Origin: Alexandriicola marinus
Lineage (GTDB): Bacteria; Pseudomonadota; Alphaproteobacteria; Rhodobacterales; Rhodobacteraceae
Length of the DNA: 64,000 nucleotides
Assembly (NCBI RefSeq): GCF_004000435.1
Contig: NZ_RBVZ01000002.1
Coordinates: forward strand, 1 to 64,000
Reading direction: 5' to 3'
In this document: one piece after another, positions 36,794 through 46,006 of the stretch
How positions within the stretch are numbered: the first letter of the stretch is position 1
Layout: each line of letters opens with the position of its first letter
The notes under the pieces: model-generated
The model's input: the letters and a program-made list of their open reading frames with translations, nothing else
What the model was told of the DNA's origin: nothing
The model's database searches: none
Program-made: the position numbers and the translations under genes

Positions 36794-37558
36794 CTAAAGC
36801 CCGAGACCGGCCGCCGTGCGCAGCACGATGGCAACCCGTTCGGCATTGGGCGGGTGGGTGCCCAGGAACTGGTCGCCCGGATCGGGGATCCGGAAAAAGA
36901 ATTCCGCCCCGCGCACCGGATCATAACCCGCCCGCGCCGCGATCACGGTGCCAAGGGCATCGGCCTCAAGCTCGAATTCCTTGCTATAGGTCCGGGCGCC
37001 GACCTCGGCGCCGATCTGCTGCGCGGTCCGGATCACCTGTTCATTGCCGCCGCCGCCCACGACACCGGCCAGCTGGCCAAAGACGGCCGCACCCAGCATG
37101 GCGTTGCGGCGCTGCTGTTCAAGATGGCCGGCGATGTGGTGGGCGGCCTCATGGGCCATGATGAAAGCCATCTCGTCGGCATTTCGGGCATCCGCGATCA
37201 GCGACAGGGTGAAGGCGATGATCGGCCGTCCGTTTTCATCAAGCGTCTGGAACGCATTCGGCGGGGACAGCGGGTTGTCGTCCACCACGATTAGGAAATC
37301 GCAATCCAATCGGGGCGCCCGCGCCCGGCATTCCTGCTCGGCGACCGGCTCGACCGTGTCGATCACCTCGATGAAGGTGCGGGCGGCACGGCGGATCGCC
37401 TGCTGATCGACCGAGACTTCGGATTGCCGCGTCGTCGAGACTTCGGTCGGAGCCCCCGTGGGATCGAGGCTCGGCGAAACATCGGTAACCGGCGGCGCGG
37501 CACAGCCTGCCAGTCCGACGAGGCCGGCCACCAGGAAAGCGCGCGCTAGAAAAGCCAT
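36794..37558 (-). CDS. M48 family metalloprotease lipoprotein
   Basis: A 254-residue zinc protease with a lipobox (GLAGC, Cys19) at its N-terminus. The zinc motif HEAAH is at residues 136-140 and the third ligand is probably the glutamate in KEFELEADALG. It resembles periplasmic M48 proteases such as LoiP/BepA but lacks TPR repeats. Likely role: quality control of outer-membrane or envelope proteins. I chose ATG 37558 over the TTG nine bases upstream. Confidence 0.9.
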   Translation of the reverse strand: MAFLARAFLVAGLVGLAGCAAPPVTDVSPSLDPTGAPTEVSTTRQSEVSVDQQAIRRAARTFIEVIDTVEPVAEQECRARAPRLDCDFLIVVDDNPLSPPNAFQTLDENGRPIIAFTLSLIADARNADEMAFIMAHEAAHHIAGHLEQQRRNAMLGAAVFGQLAGVVGGGGNEQVIRTAQQIGAEVGARTYSKEFELEADALGTVIAARAGYDPVRGAEFFFRIPDPGDQFLGTHPPNAERVAIVLRTAAGLGL

Positions 37559-37696
37559 GGTCGACAAACCCCGAAGAACGATCCACCCGGCAATCTAGGC
37601 GCTCGCCCCCTCTCTCGCCAGTCGCAATCCGGTGATCGGGCAGGTTTGCGCCCAGCCACTCTTGCCATTTTTCGAGCCGCGCCCCACTCTTTGCCC

Positions 37697-37945
37697 ATGT
37701 TCAGCATAGAGCACGATTTCGACGCCACCGTGATCACCCTTCTCGACGAAGGCGACGCCCCCCTGAAAGAGGACGTGACCGTCAATCTTTTCGAAGATTG
37801 CGTCACGGTCGAGCAATACGATGCCCGCCGGGATGAGGTCGTGACCCTGACCTTGTCGCTCGCTCAGGCGCGCGATCTTGCGGCGGCCCTGAACCTGCCA
37901 GAGGGCATCTATCGCCGCGCCGGGGGAGACACAGACAAGACCTGA
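37697..37945 (+). CDS. conserved hypothetical protein
   Basis: An 82-residue soluble acidic protein (MFSIEHDFDATVITLLDEG...). The alternating hydrophobic pattern suggests a beta-rich fold with a C-terminal helix. No family was recognised. It lies between the divergent M48 gene and the nitroreductase. Confidence 0.65.
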   Translation: MFSIEHDFDATVITLLDEGDAPLKEDVTVNLFEDCVTVEQYDARRDEVVTLTLSLAQARDLAAALNLPEGIYRRAGGDTDKT

Positions 37946-38034
37946 TCCTGCCCCGAGACTGTCGCCGGGCCACGTGAGCCATGGCATCCGGTCGATTTCG
38001 ACATTATGTGATCAGCAAAACAATTGGAGACGCA

Positions 38035-38613
38035 ATGCCCACCCCGAACCCGTCAGCGATGGATTTCCTTCTGACCCGCCGGTCCCGCCCGGCCAAGACG
38101 TTGACGACCCCGGTACCCGACAGGGCGGCCCTGATCCCGATCTTGACCGCTGCCGCCCGGACGCCTGATCACGGCAAGCTGGAACCGTGGCGGTTCATCG
38201 TTCTGGAAAAGGCCGCGCTCGAGCGGCTGTCCCGGCTGGTGGTAACCCGCGGCGAAGCCATGGAAATGGACATGGACCGGATCACCAAGGCCCGCGATCA
38301 GTTCGCAGATGCCGATCTGGCCGTCGCCGTGATCTCGTCTCTCAAACCAAGCGAAAAGATCCCCCAGATCGAACAAATCTACTCCGCGGGCGCCGTGTGC
38401 CTCGCACTGCTGAATGCCGCTCTGGCCTCGGGCTGGGGCGCCAACTGGCTGAGTTCGTGGGCCAGCCACGACCGTGATTTCGTCCATGACGGGCTGGGGC
38501 TCGAGTCGCACGAATCGGTTGCAGGTTTCATCCATATCGGAACCGAGACGCGTGATCCGCCAGAACGCCCGCGCCCCAATCTTGATGAGATCACCACCTG
38601 GCTAGCCGAGTGA
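38035..38613 (+). CDS. nitroreductase family protein
   Basis: A 192-residue FMN-dependent NAD(P)H oxidoreductase of the YdjA-like group. The RRSRP motif near the N-terminus binds FMN phosphate and TPDHGKLEPWRFIV is typical. The substrate is unknown. GGAG lies upstream of ATG 38035. The stop overlaps the start region of the EI24 gene, so the two are probably cotranscribed. Confidence 0.88.
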   Translation: MPTPNPSAMDFLLTRRSRPAKTLTTPVPDRAALIPILTAAARTPDHGKLEPWRFIVLEKAALERLSRLVVTRGEAMEMDMDRITKARDQFADADLAVAVISSLKPSEKIPQIEQIYSAGAVCLALLNAALASGWGANWLSSWASHDRDFVHDGLGLESHESVAGFIHIGTETRDPPERPRPNLDEITTWLAE

Positions 38614-39299
38614 TGATCTTTTCGGACTTCCTGAAAGCCGTGATGCAGCTATCGGATCAGCGGTTCAGGCGGGTCCTGTGGCTTGGCATCGCGCTGTCGA
38701 TCGCGCTTCTGTTCGGCTGCTATGCGACCCTTCTGTGGCTCGTCGACATGCTTGATCCCGGCAGCCTCGAGATACCGGGCATCGGGCCGGTCACGTGGCT
38801 CGGCGATCTGCTCAGCTGGGGATCGCTGTTCCTGATGCTGTTTCTGTCGATGTTCCTGATGATCCCCGTCGCCTCGGCGATCACGTCACTGTTCCTTGAC
38901 GATGTGGCGCAGGCGGTCGAGGACGAGCATTATCCCCACCTGCCCGTCCCGCCCCGTATCGGCTGGGGCGATGCCTTGCGCGACACGGTGAATTTCCTCG
39001 GCATCCTGATCGGGGCCAACGTGCTGGCGATCTTTGTCTATGTCCTGTTCCCGTTCCTGTCGCTGTTCATCTTTTTCGCGTTGAACGGGTTCCTTCTCGG
39101 GCAGGAATATTTCCAGATCGCGGCCATGCGCCGCGAGGGCCGGCAGCGCGCCAAGGAGATGCGCCGCGCGCATCGGGGCACGATCTGGGTGGCCGGCTGC
39201 CTGATGGCTCTGCCGCTTGCGATCCCGCTGGTGAATCTGCTCGTCCCCGTCTTGGGGGCCGCGACGTTCACGCATCTCTATCATCGGCTCTCGGCCTGA
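38610..39299 (+). CDS. EI24 domain (CysZ-like) membrane protein
   Basis: A 229-residue protein with four or five membrane helices matching the EI24/CysZ type; the segment FALNGFLLGQEYFQ is characteristic. CysZ proteins are linked to sulfate uptake, but many alphaproteobacterial members are uncharacterised. GTG 38610 overlaps the nitroreductase stop; ATG 38613 is an equally likely start. Confidence 0.82.
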   Translation: MMIFSDFLKAVMQLSDQRFRRVLWLGIALSIALLFGCYATLLWLVDMLDPGSLEIPGIGPVTWLGDLLSWGSLFLMLFLSMFLMIPVASAITSLFLDDVAQAVEDEHYPHLPVPPRIGWGDALRDTVNFLGILIGANVLAIFVYVLFPFLSLFIFFALNGFLLGQEYFQIAAMRREGRQRAKEMRRAHRGTIWVAGCLMALPLAIPLVNLLVPVLGAATFTHLYHRLSA

Positions 39300-39302
39300 C
39301 GA

Positions 39303-39593
39303 TCACTTATCGAGCGAGACCTCGGGCGTCGCCATCCGGTTGAACCAGTCGATGTCGCGCACGCTGATCAGGCCCGACATGATCGTGCCCGCGATGATGA
39401 CCCACAGGACAACCGTCCAGATCGTGATGATCTTGACCTTGTGACCCATGCGCAGATTCGTCGGCGCCGATTTGTGCGTGCCGGGCACGACCTCTCCCTC
39501 GTCGCCCTGCGTCGTCAAGTTGAGAGGCAGGACGATGAACAGGACCATGAACCAGATGACGGCAAACAGGACGATGGCTGACGTGATTCCCAT
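39303..39593 (-). CDS. DUF1467 family membrane protein
   Basis: A 96-residue protein with two membrane helices. The N-terminal helix followed by LPLNLTTQGDEGEVVPGTHKSAPTN is typical of DUF1467, which commonly follows methylmalonyl-CoA epimerase in alphaproteobacteria. Function unknown. It lies nine bases after mce. Confidence 0.87.
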   Translation of the reverse strand: MGITSAIVLFAVIWFMVLFIVLPLNLTTQGDEGEVVPGTHKSAPTNLRMGHKVKIITIWTVVLWVIIAGTIMSGLISVRDIDWFNRMATPEVSLDK

Positions 39594-39602
39594 TATGCGC
39601 CC

Positions 39603-40007
39603 TCAGACCTGTTCGAGTTCGATGAGGCAGCCGTTGAAATCCTTCGGATGCAGGAACAGGACCGGCTTGCCATGAGCGCCGATCTTCGGCTCTCCGGAGC
39701 CAAGGACACGGGCGCCCTGATCCGTCAGCCGGTTGCGCGCGGCCAGGATATCCTCGACCTCATAGCACATGTGATGGATGCCGCCCGAGGGATTTTTCTC
39801 AAGAAACCCGGCTATCGGGGAATTCTCGCCCAGCGGATACAGCAGTTCGACCTTGGTATTGGGCAACTCGATGAACACAACCGTCACACCGTGATCGGGT
39901 TCGTCCTGCGGCGGGCCCACCTCGGCGCCCAGCGTGTCGCGGTATTGGGCCGCGGCCGCCTCGAGGTCGGGAACGGCAATGGCGACGTGGTTCAGGCGTC
40001 CGATCAT
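39603..40007 (-). CDS. mce: methylmalonyl-CoA epimerase
   Basis: A 134-residue vicinal-oxygen-chelate protein that interconverts (2S)- and (2R)-methylmalonyl-CoA. Metal-ligand segments LNHVAIAV, the KVELLYPLG strand, GGIHHMCYEV and a C-terminal LIELEQV are present. A clear GGAGG precedes ATG 40007. With MeaB at 21.3 kb it points to an active propionyl-CoA/methylmalonyl-CoA pathway, although the mutase itself is elsewhere. Confidence 0.93.
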   Translation of the reverse strand: MIGRLNHVAIAVPDLEAAAAQYRDTLGAEVGPPQDEPDHGVTVVFIELPNTKVELLYPLGENSPIAGFLEKNPSGGIHHMCYEVEDILAARNRLTDQGARVLGSGEPKIGAHGKPVLFLHPKDFNGCLIELEQV

Positions 40008-40164
40008 TATGAACCCTCCGGATTGGTCTTGCCCGACGCTTATGTCGCGTTGCCGGGGCCAACTCAACGCCCCCCTGCGAGGCGAAGCGTCGCGGGCATT
40101 AACACGTTCTTCATCATGACCGGCGAAGACTTCAGGGCAGAGCCGCTTGCTTCGGGAGACTGAG

Positions 40165-40881
40165 ATGGATCGACTGGACCAGATGATGACGCCTCCGGCA
40201 CCTACCAGGTCACGCCCCCTCCTTGGCACGACCTTTCTGCTGGTCGAGGATAGCCGTCTGACGGCCGAAAGCGTCAGGCTGATGTGCCTGCGGTCGGGGG
40301 CACGGATACGCCGTGCCGCATCGCTTGAGACCGCGCGGCGGCATCTGCGGGTCTATCGTCCGACCGTCGCGCTCATTGACATGACCCTGCCCGACGGTTC
40401 GGGCGCAGAGTTGATCGCCGAGATTGCCGCGACCCCCAATCTGGCCGGAACGATCATCGCGATCAGCGGCGATGCCACGATGGAGGATCAGGCAATCCGC
40501 GCCGGTGCTTCGGCCTTCATCCTCAAACCCCTGTCGCGGATCGCGGATTTCCAGGCCGCGATCCTGCCCCATCTTCCGCCCGAACGTCGCCCGGTCGGCC
40601 CACGGGCGATCATCGACATCTCGGTCGATCCCGACCCGGTCGCCTATCGCGACGATCTTCATCATGCCGCCGAAACCCTGCGCCAGGCCCGCAGCGAGGA
40701 AGACATCGCCTATGTCTCGCAATTCCTGTCGGGCGTTGCAGCAAGTGCCGGCGACAACGCCCTCGCCGATGCCGCCGGATCGCTTGGTCGGGCGGCCTAT
40801 GCCGATGCGCCCCTGCCCGATCGGATCTCGTCGCTGAACGCCATGGTGCATTCCCGGATCAGCGGCTCCCGGCCGCTGTGA
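40165..40881 (+). CDS. response regulator with possible degenerate Hpt-like C-terminal domain
   Basis: A 238-residue protein. Residues about 20-140 form a receiver domain with the acidic pocket LLVEDS, the phospho-acceptor aspartate in ALIDMTLPDGSG and the lysine in FILKPLS. The C-terminal helical part contains VSQFLSGVAASAGDNALADAA, which resembles the HxLKGxA helix of Hpt domains but with Gln in place of His and Ser in place of Lys. No DNA-binding domain is seen. It may be a single-protein relay or sequestering factor. GGGAG precedes ATG 40165. No kinase is adjacent. Confidence 0.8.
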   Translation: MDRLDQMMTPPAPTRSRPLLGTTFLLVEDSRLTAESVRLMCLRSGARIRRAASLETARRHLRVYRPTVALIDMTLPDGSGAELIAEIAATPNLAGTIIAISGDATMEDQAIRAGASAFILKPLSRIADFQAAILPHLPPERRPVGPRAIIDISVDPDPVAYRDDLHHAAETLRQARSEEDIAYVSQFLSGVAASAGDNALADAAGSLGRAAYADAPLPDRISSLNAMVHSRISGSRPL

Positions 40882-41049
40882 TCCGGGCGCGTTCCGGCGC
40901 AGAAATCTGGGGCGCCAAGGACGGATCGACCGTGCGATCTTCGGCGCATCGCTGACAAAGACCCGCGCCCCGCCAGGCAGGCACGAGACGGGGCCAACCC
41001 CGATCCTGACGGCCACCACGATACCTGCCTGATACGTGCGAACCCTATC

Positions 41050-41063
41050 TTGATTTGGATCAG
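41050..41063 (+). promoter_or_regulatory. FNR-like box upstream of the ATPase-FtsX-HlyD operon
   Basis: TTGATTTGGATCAG matches nine of the ten conserved FNR positions. Class II spacing gives a transcript start near 41098, about 16 bases before the ATG at 41114 and just ahead of its GGGGA. The fit of box, start site and ribosome site makes FnrL control plausible. The rest of the 230-base gap after the response regulator holds nothing else I recognise. Confidence 0.65.
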
Positions 41064-41113
41064 GGACGGGGCCCCCGCAAATGGCCAAAGTCACCCTTCA
41101 AAGGGGACGCAAC

Positions 41114-41821
41114 ATGGCCGAAACAGCCTTTCGGACAAAGGCACTGACCAAGACCTATGGCGAAGGCGCAGCCACCGTCCACGCCCTGCGGGGAGTCGAT
41201 CTGGAGGTGCCGGCGGGCGAGATCGTTGTTCTGCTGGGCCCGAGCGGATCGGGCAAATCGACCCTTCTGAACATCCTCGGCGGTCTCGACCGGCCAACGG
41301 ATGGGCAGGCCTTCTACCGCGATCAGGAACTGACCGCGATGACCGACCGCCAGCTGACCCGTTATCGGCGCGATCACGTCGGTTTCGTCTTTCAGTTCTA
41401 CAACCTCATGCCCAGCCTGACGGCCCACGAGAATGTCGAACTGGTCACCGAGATCGCCCGCGATCCGATGGCCCCCGAAGAGGCCTTGCGCCTTGTGGGC
41501 CTGTCGGAACGGGTCGACCATTTTCCCGCCCAGATGTCGGGCGGTGAACAGCAGCGCGTGGCCATCGCCCGCGCCGTTGCCAAACAGCCCGCCGTCCTGT
41601 TCTGCGATGAACCGACAGGCGCGCTCGACAGCACGACGGGGCGCGCCGTTCTGAAGGTTCTGACGGATGTGAACGAAACCCTCGGCACCACGCTGATGAT
41701 CGTGACCCATGCCGCGGCAACCGCCGAACTCGCCCACCGCGTCATCCATTTCGCGGATGGCCGAATCCGCGACGTGGTCACCAACACGACCCGCAAGACC
41801 GCCGAAGAGATCCACTGGTGA
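41114..41821 (+). CDS. ABC transporter ATP-binding protein (LolD/MacB-type)
   Basis: A 235-residue ATPase with Walker A GPSGSGKST, signature [14 protein letters not shown] and Walker B VLFCDEPTGALDS. It is the MacB/LolD type that pairs with FtsX-like permeases. I chose ATG 41114 over one 33 bases upstream because of the ribosome site and FNR-box spacing. The stop overlaps the permease start as GTGA. Confidence 0.9.
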   Translation: MAETAFRTKALTKTYGEGAATVHALRGVDLEVPAGEIVVLLGPSGSGKSTLLNILGGLDRPTDGQAFYRDQELTAMTDRQLTRYRRDHVGFVFQFYNLMPSLTAHENVELVTEIARDPMAPEEALRLVGLSERVDHFPAQMSGGEQQRVAIARAVAKQPAVLFCDEPTGALDSTTGRAVLKVLTDVNETLGTTLMIVTHAAATAELAHRVIHFADGRIRDVVTNTTRKTAEEIHW

Positions 41822-44181
41822 GCCCGCTGAACCACAAACTCCTGCGCGACCTGTGGCGCATGAAGGGACAGGCGATCGCCATTGGCCTCGTGATCGCGAT
41901 GGGCGTGATGCTTCAGGTCATGATGTCGGGTCTCGTGACGACGCTCGACGGCACGCGGGCGGCCTATTACGACCGTTACCGCATGGCAGAGATCTTTGCC
42001 CCCGTGACCCGCGCGCCGGGGCACCTGGTCGATACCCTCGCCGCGATCCCCGGCGTGGCGCAGGCCGAGGGTCGGATCATCGGCGCGGCCCTGGTCGATC
42101 TGGAGGACAAACCCGCCCCGGTGCAGGCGCAGGCCGTCTCGCTGCCTGAACGGGGCGATCCGCGGCTCAACGCGATCTATCTTGCGGCGGGTCGCATGCC
42201 CGACCCGCTCAAACCGTCCGAGATCCTGCTTCTCGACGGGTTCGCAAAGGCCCATGACCTTGAACCCGGCGACACGCTGCGCGCCACGCTGAACGGAACC
42301 CGACGGGCTCTGAATATCGTGGGCCTCGCCCAGTCGCCTGAATTCCTCTACACGGCCGCCCCCGGCGAGCTTGTGCCCGACGACAGCCGCTTTGGCGTGA
42401 TCTGGATGGGCCATTCCGGGATGACCGCGCTTTTCGACATGGACGGCGCCTTCAACGAGGCCGTCCTGAGGATGAGCCGGGATGCCAATGAAAACCGGAT
42501 CATCGACGCGGTCGACCGGATCCTCGCACCCTATGGCGGGCGGGGCGCCTATCCGCTGGCCGATCAGTTCAGCCACAATTTCGTGGAGCAGGAGATCTCG
42601 GGATTGCGCGATGCCTCTTCGACGGTGCCGCCGCTGTTCCTTGCGGTGGCAGCCTTTCTGCTCAACATCGTGGTCAGCCGGATCGTGCAATCCGAACGCG
42701 AAGAGATCGGCCTTCTCAAGGCATTCGGCTATACCAACTTCGAGGTCGGCGCGCATTACTTCAACCTGATCCTTGTGATCGCCCTGGGCGGCGCACTTGC
42801 GGGCTGCCTTCTGGGGATCGGGATGGGCCGGCTGATGGTCGGCATCTACCTGCAATTCTTCAAATTTCCCTTCCTCGTCTTCCGGCTGGATCCGGCCTCT
42901 TTCGCGATCGGTGTCTCGGTCAGCGTGCTCGCGGCCTCGGCAGGCGGCATCTTCGTTCTGCGCAAGGTCTTCGAACTGACACCGGCCGTGGCGATGCGCC
43001 CGCCCGCGCCCGCCGATTACAGCCGGACGGGACGGGTCGGACGTCAGATCGCGTCATGGCTCGATCAACCCAGCCGCATGGTTCTGCGCCGGATCACGCG
43101 ACAGCCGATCCGCATGGCCGGCGCAATGATCGGCGTGGCCTGCGGCATGGGGCTGTCTGCGGCGATGCTGTCGACCTATGCGGCCTTTGACGAAACCCTC
43201 GATCTGACGTTCAATGTGGTCGACCGTTCCGACCTTTCGGTCAGTTTCGCGGGGCCTGTCAGCGAAAGTGCGATCTTCTCTCTCATGTCGCATGACGGGA
43301 TCATCCGGGCAGAGCCGGTGCGCCATGTCCCGGCGGTTCTGCGCAACGGACGGCACGAATACCAGGGTGCGTTGACCGGGCTCAGCACCGAGGCGCGGAT
43401 GAACCGCGCCATTGACGCAAACCACGACCCGATCGTGATGCGCAGCGACGGGGTGATCCTGTCCTCGACGCTTGCCCGGATCCTGCGGATCGAGCCGGGC
43501 GACACGCTGGCCGTCGATGTCCGGGACGGACGGCAACCGGTGCTGGAGCTGCCCGTGGTGCAGGTCGCCGAAAGCTTTCTCGGCGCGCCCGCCTATCTGG
43601 AACTCGACGCGCTGAACCGCGCGCTGCGCGAGCCGGGCCGGATCACGGGCGCCTATCTGCGGATCGACGAGGCACAACAGGACGACGTGACCGAATGGCT
43701 CAAGAACCTGCCGGGGGTCGCGGGGGTCAGCCTGAAATCCGAGGCGCTTGCCGCGTTTGAGAGGCTGATGGACGAAGGGGCCGGATCGACCCGCTATGTC
43801 ATGGGCACGCTCGCCTTCATCATCACCTTCGGCATCGTCTACAACGCAGCCCGCATCGCCTATGCCGAACGCGCGCGGGATCTGGCCTCGCTGCGCGTCA
43901 TCGGCTTTACCCGGGGCGAGGTGGCGTTTGTGCTGCTGGGCGAGGTGGCCGTCGTCACGCTGGCCGCAATCCCCGTGGGTGCCGCGATTGCAATCGGCCT
44001 GTCGCGCCTGATCGCCACGGCCTATTCCAACGACATCTATTCGTTGCCGGTGACCATCGCGCCATCGGCCTTCGGCAACGCGGCGCTTGTCGTCGTGGGT
44101 GCCGCGATCTTTTCCGGTCTGATCGTCAAACGCGATCTTGATCGTTCCGAACTTGTGACCGCATTGAAGACAAGGGAGTAA
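41818..44181 (+). CDS. FtsX-like ABC transporter permease
   Basis: A 787-residue permease with two FtsX modules: an N-terminal helix, a large periplasmic domain, three helices (about residues 275-390), then a repeat of this arrangement ending with three helices near residues 660-775. The start is GTG, overlapping the ATPase stop. Together with the downstream HlyD-like adaptor it forms a tripartite-style exporter; an outer-membrane TolC partner is not encoded here. The substrate is unknown. Confidence 0.9.
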   Translation: MSPLNHKLLRDLWRMKGQAIAIGLVIAMGVMLQVMMSGLVTTLDGTRAAYYDRYRMAEIFAPVTRAPGHLVDTLAAIPGVAQAEGRIIGAALVDLEDKPAPVQAQAVSLPERGDPRLNAIYLAAGRMPDPLKPSEILLLDGFAKAHDLEPGDTLRATLNGTRRALNIVGLAQSPEFLYTAAPGELVPDDSRFGVIWMGHSGMTALFDMDGAFNEAVLRMSRDANENRIIDAVDRILAPYGGRGAYPLADQFSHNFVEQEISGLRDASSTVPPLFLAVAAFLLNIVVSRIVQSEREEIGLLKAFGYTNFEVGAHYFNLILVIALGGALAGCLLGIGMGRLMVGIYLQFFKFPFLVFRLDPASFAIGVSVSVLAASAGGIFVLRKVFELTPAVAMRPPAPADYSRTGRVGRQIASWLDQPSRMVLRRITRQPIRMAGAMIGVACGMGLSAAMLSTYAAFDETLDLTFNVVDRSDLSVSFAGPVSESAIFSLMSHDGIIRAEPVRHVPAVLRNGRHEYQGALTGLSTEARMNRAIDANHDPIVMRSDGVILSSTLARILRIEPGDTLAVDVRDGRQPVLELPVVQVAESFLGAPAYLELDALNRALREPGRITGAYLRIDEAQQDDVTEWLKNLPGVAGVSLKSEALAAFERLMDEGAGSTRYVMGTLAFIITFGIVYNAARIAYAERARDLASLRVIGFTRGEVAFVLLGEVAVVTLAAIPVGAAIAIGLSRLIATAYSNDIYSLPVTIAPSAFGNAALVVVGAAIFSGLIVKRDLDRSELVTALKTRE

Positions 44182-44184
44182 ATC

Positions 44185-45429
44185 ATGGCTCGAGCACGGA
44201 AACGGTCTCGCCTGATACTGACCGCGATTGCCGCCCTGATCCTTGGTGCGGCCCTCGTCGCGGCCTTCTGGCCGCAGCCGATCCTTGTCGATTTCGGCGA
44301 GGTGACGCGGGGGCCGATGCGGGTGACGATCGACGAAGAAGGTCGCACCCAGGTCGAGGATATCTACGTCGTCTCGACCCCGGTCTCGGGCTTCCTCGAA
44401 CGGGTGGCCGTCGAGGCCGGAGAACCCGTCATCGCTCGTGAGACCGTCGTGGCGAATATGCGCCCCTCGAATCCGGCCGCGCTTGACGTGCGGACCCGCG
44501 AACAGGCCCGCACCGCTGTCGACGCGGCGCAGGCCGCGCTGCGCCTGGCCCAGGCCGACAAGGCCTCTGCCGAGGCCGCCAACGAGCTTGCGATCATCGA
44601 TCTCGACCGGGTCCGCCAGCTGGCCTCGACCGGCACGGCAAGCCAGGCCGCGCTCGACCGAGCCCAGACCAATGCCCGCGCCTCCGCCGCCGCGCTCCAG
44701 ACAGCCGAGGCCGCGATCGCGATCCGCGAGGCGGAACTGGCCAATGCCCGCGCCCAGCTGATCGGTTTTGACGATCTGGCGCTTGCGCAGGCGATCAACG
44801 AAGGCTTCGGAGACGAGACCCCGCTTCACGCGCCGGTCAATGGCCGCATCCTGCGCATCCTGCAGGAGAGCGAGGGCGTTCTGCCCGCCGGCACCCCGAT
44901 CCTCGAGATCGGCGATATCGAGACGGGTCTGCGCGTGGTGGTCGACCTGATTTCGTCAGACGCCGTGCGGGTCGAGGTTGGCGACCCGGTCGAGATCGTC
45001 GATTGGGGCGGGGATCTCACGCTACTGGGCACCGTTGACCGCATCGCGCCCTTCGGCACCACCAAGGTCTCGGCCCTGGGTGTCGAGGAACAGCGGGTTG
45101 GCGTCACCATCCGGTTCGAAAGCCCTGTCGAAGACAGGCCAAGCCTTGGCCATGGCTACCGGGTCGAGGCGCGAATCATCGTCTGGTCGGAGGATGATGT
45201 CCTGCGCGCGCCAAGTGCCGCGCTGTTCCGCGACGGCGATGGCTGGGCCGTCTTTCGGGTCGACGAGGCGGGCACGGCGCGCATGACGCCCGTCACGATC
45301 GGGCGCAACAACGGCATCCATGTCGAGATAACCGAAGGTCTGGACGGCGGGGAAGTGCTTGTTCTCTATCCGCCGGCAGGCCTTGCCGAAGGGGAACTGG
45401 TCGCCTCGCGCGCACTGGGCGACGGCTGA
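44185..45429 (+). CDS. HlyD-like periplasmic adaptor (membrane fusion) protein
   Basis: A 414-residue adaptor with an N-terminal membrane anchor (about residues 10-30), a lipoyl-like half motif, a long Ala-rich coiled-coil hairpin (about residues 105-190) and beta-barrel domains. It resembles MacA/DevB-type proteins that link an ABC permease to an outer-membrane channel. AAGGGAG precedes the ATG, three bases after the permease stop. Confidence 0.9.
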   Translation: MARARKRSRLILTAIAALILGAALVAAFWPQPILVDFGEVTRGPMRVTIDEEGRTQVEDIYVVSTPVSGFLERVAVEAGEPVIARETVVANMRPSNPAALDVRTREQARTAVDAAQAALRLAQADKASAEAANELAIIDLDRVRQLASTGTASQAALDRAQTNARASAAALQTAEAAIAIREAELANARAQLIGFDDLALAQAINEGFGDETPLHAPVNGRILRILQESEGVLPAGTPILEIGDIETGLRVVVDLISSDAVRVEVGDPVEIVDWGGDLTLLGTVDRIAPFGTTKVSALGVEEQRVGVTIRFESPVEDRPSLGHGYRVEARIIVWSEDDVLRAPSAALFRDGDGWAVFRVDEAGTARMTPVTIGRNNGIHVEITEGLDGGEVLVLYPPAGLAEGELVASRALGDG

Positions 45430-45435
45430 GGCCGG

Positions 45436-45927
45436 TCACACGATCACGCGCGATCCGATGCGGATGTTAGCCGCGATCCAGCGCAGGTCGTCGCGCGAGA
45501 ATGCGATACAGCCCGCGGTGGGATAGCCCGGCCTGCGCCATTGATGCAGAAAGATCGCCGATCCCGCGCCACGCCGCGCGCGCGGCCAGTTCCAGTCGGT
45601 GATCAGGATCAGATCGTACATCCGATCGGCGCGGCGCAGCGTCTCGTGCGAATGGGGATAGGGCACCCGCACCATGAGGTTATAATCCTCGTGCCCCGGA
45701 TCGTCGGACCACAGGTCGCCGGGCCGGATCGGCACCGCCCAGTCGTTGGGCCGCGCCATCCTGTCGGGCCGGTAGAGGCATCCCACGAGATCATGCACGC
45801 CGCGCGGCGTCGCGCCATCGCCCTCGCGCTTGGCGTCCGTCAGCCCCCCACGCCCGATCGAGCAGGGAAACCGGCGGCCCATGAACCGCAGATGGGTCGG
45901 GGTGAGGACAAGATCACTTGCGCGCAT
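45436..45927 (-). CDS. L,D-transpeptidase family protein (YkuD fold)
   Basis: A 163-residue protein with the YkuD catalytic pattern: FLHQWRRPG followed by PTAGCIAFSRDDL, with the nucleophilic cysteine in AGCIA. It has no evident signal peptide, unlike many peptidoglycan-crosslinking L,D-transpeptidases, so its place of action is uncertain. It lies convergent to the HlyD gene with a six-base gap and divergent from mnmH. Confidence 0.83.
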   Translation of the reverse strand: MRASDLVLTPTHLRFMGRRFPCSIGRGGLTDAKREGDGATPRGVHDLVGCLYRPDRMARPNDWAVPIRPGDLWSDDPGHEDYNLMVRVPYPHSHETLRRADRMYDLILITDWNWPRARRGAGSAIFLHQWRRPGYPTAGCIAFSRDDLRWIAANIRIGSRVIV

Positions 45928-46006
45928 GGGTCAGAGATAGTCCTCTTTTCGCCAAGCCGCCAGTTGGGGCTTTCGAACCGGAAGCGCTCGGTCTAGATCC
46001 CGCGCC

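Noticed and set aside
43054-44829. 591-codon minus-strand frame opposite the FtsX permease and HlyD adaptor
   Set aside because: Antisense to two clear genes of an operon, with no motifs; shadow frame.
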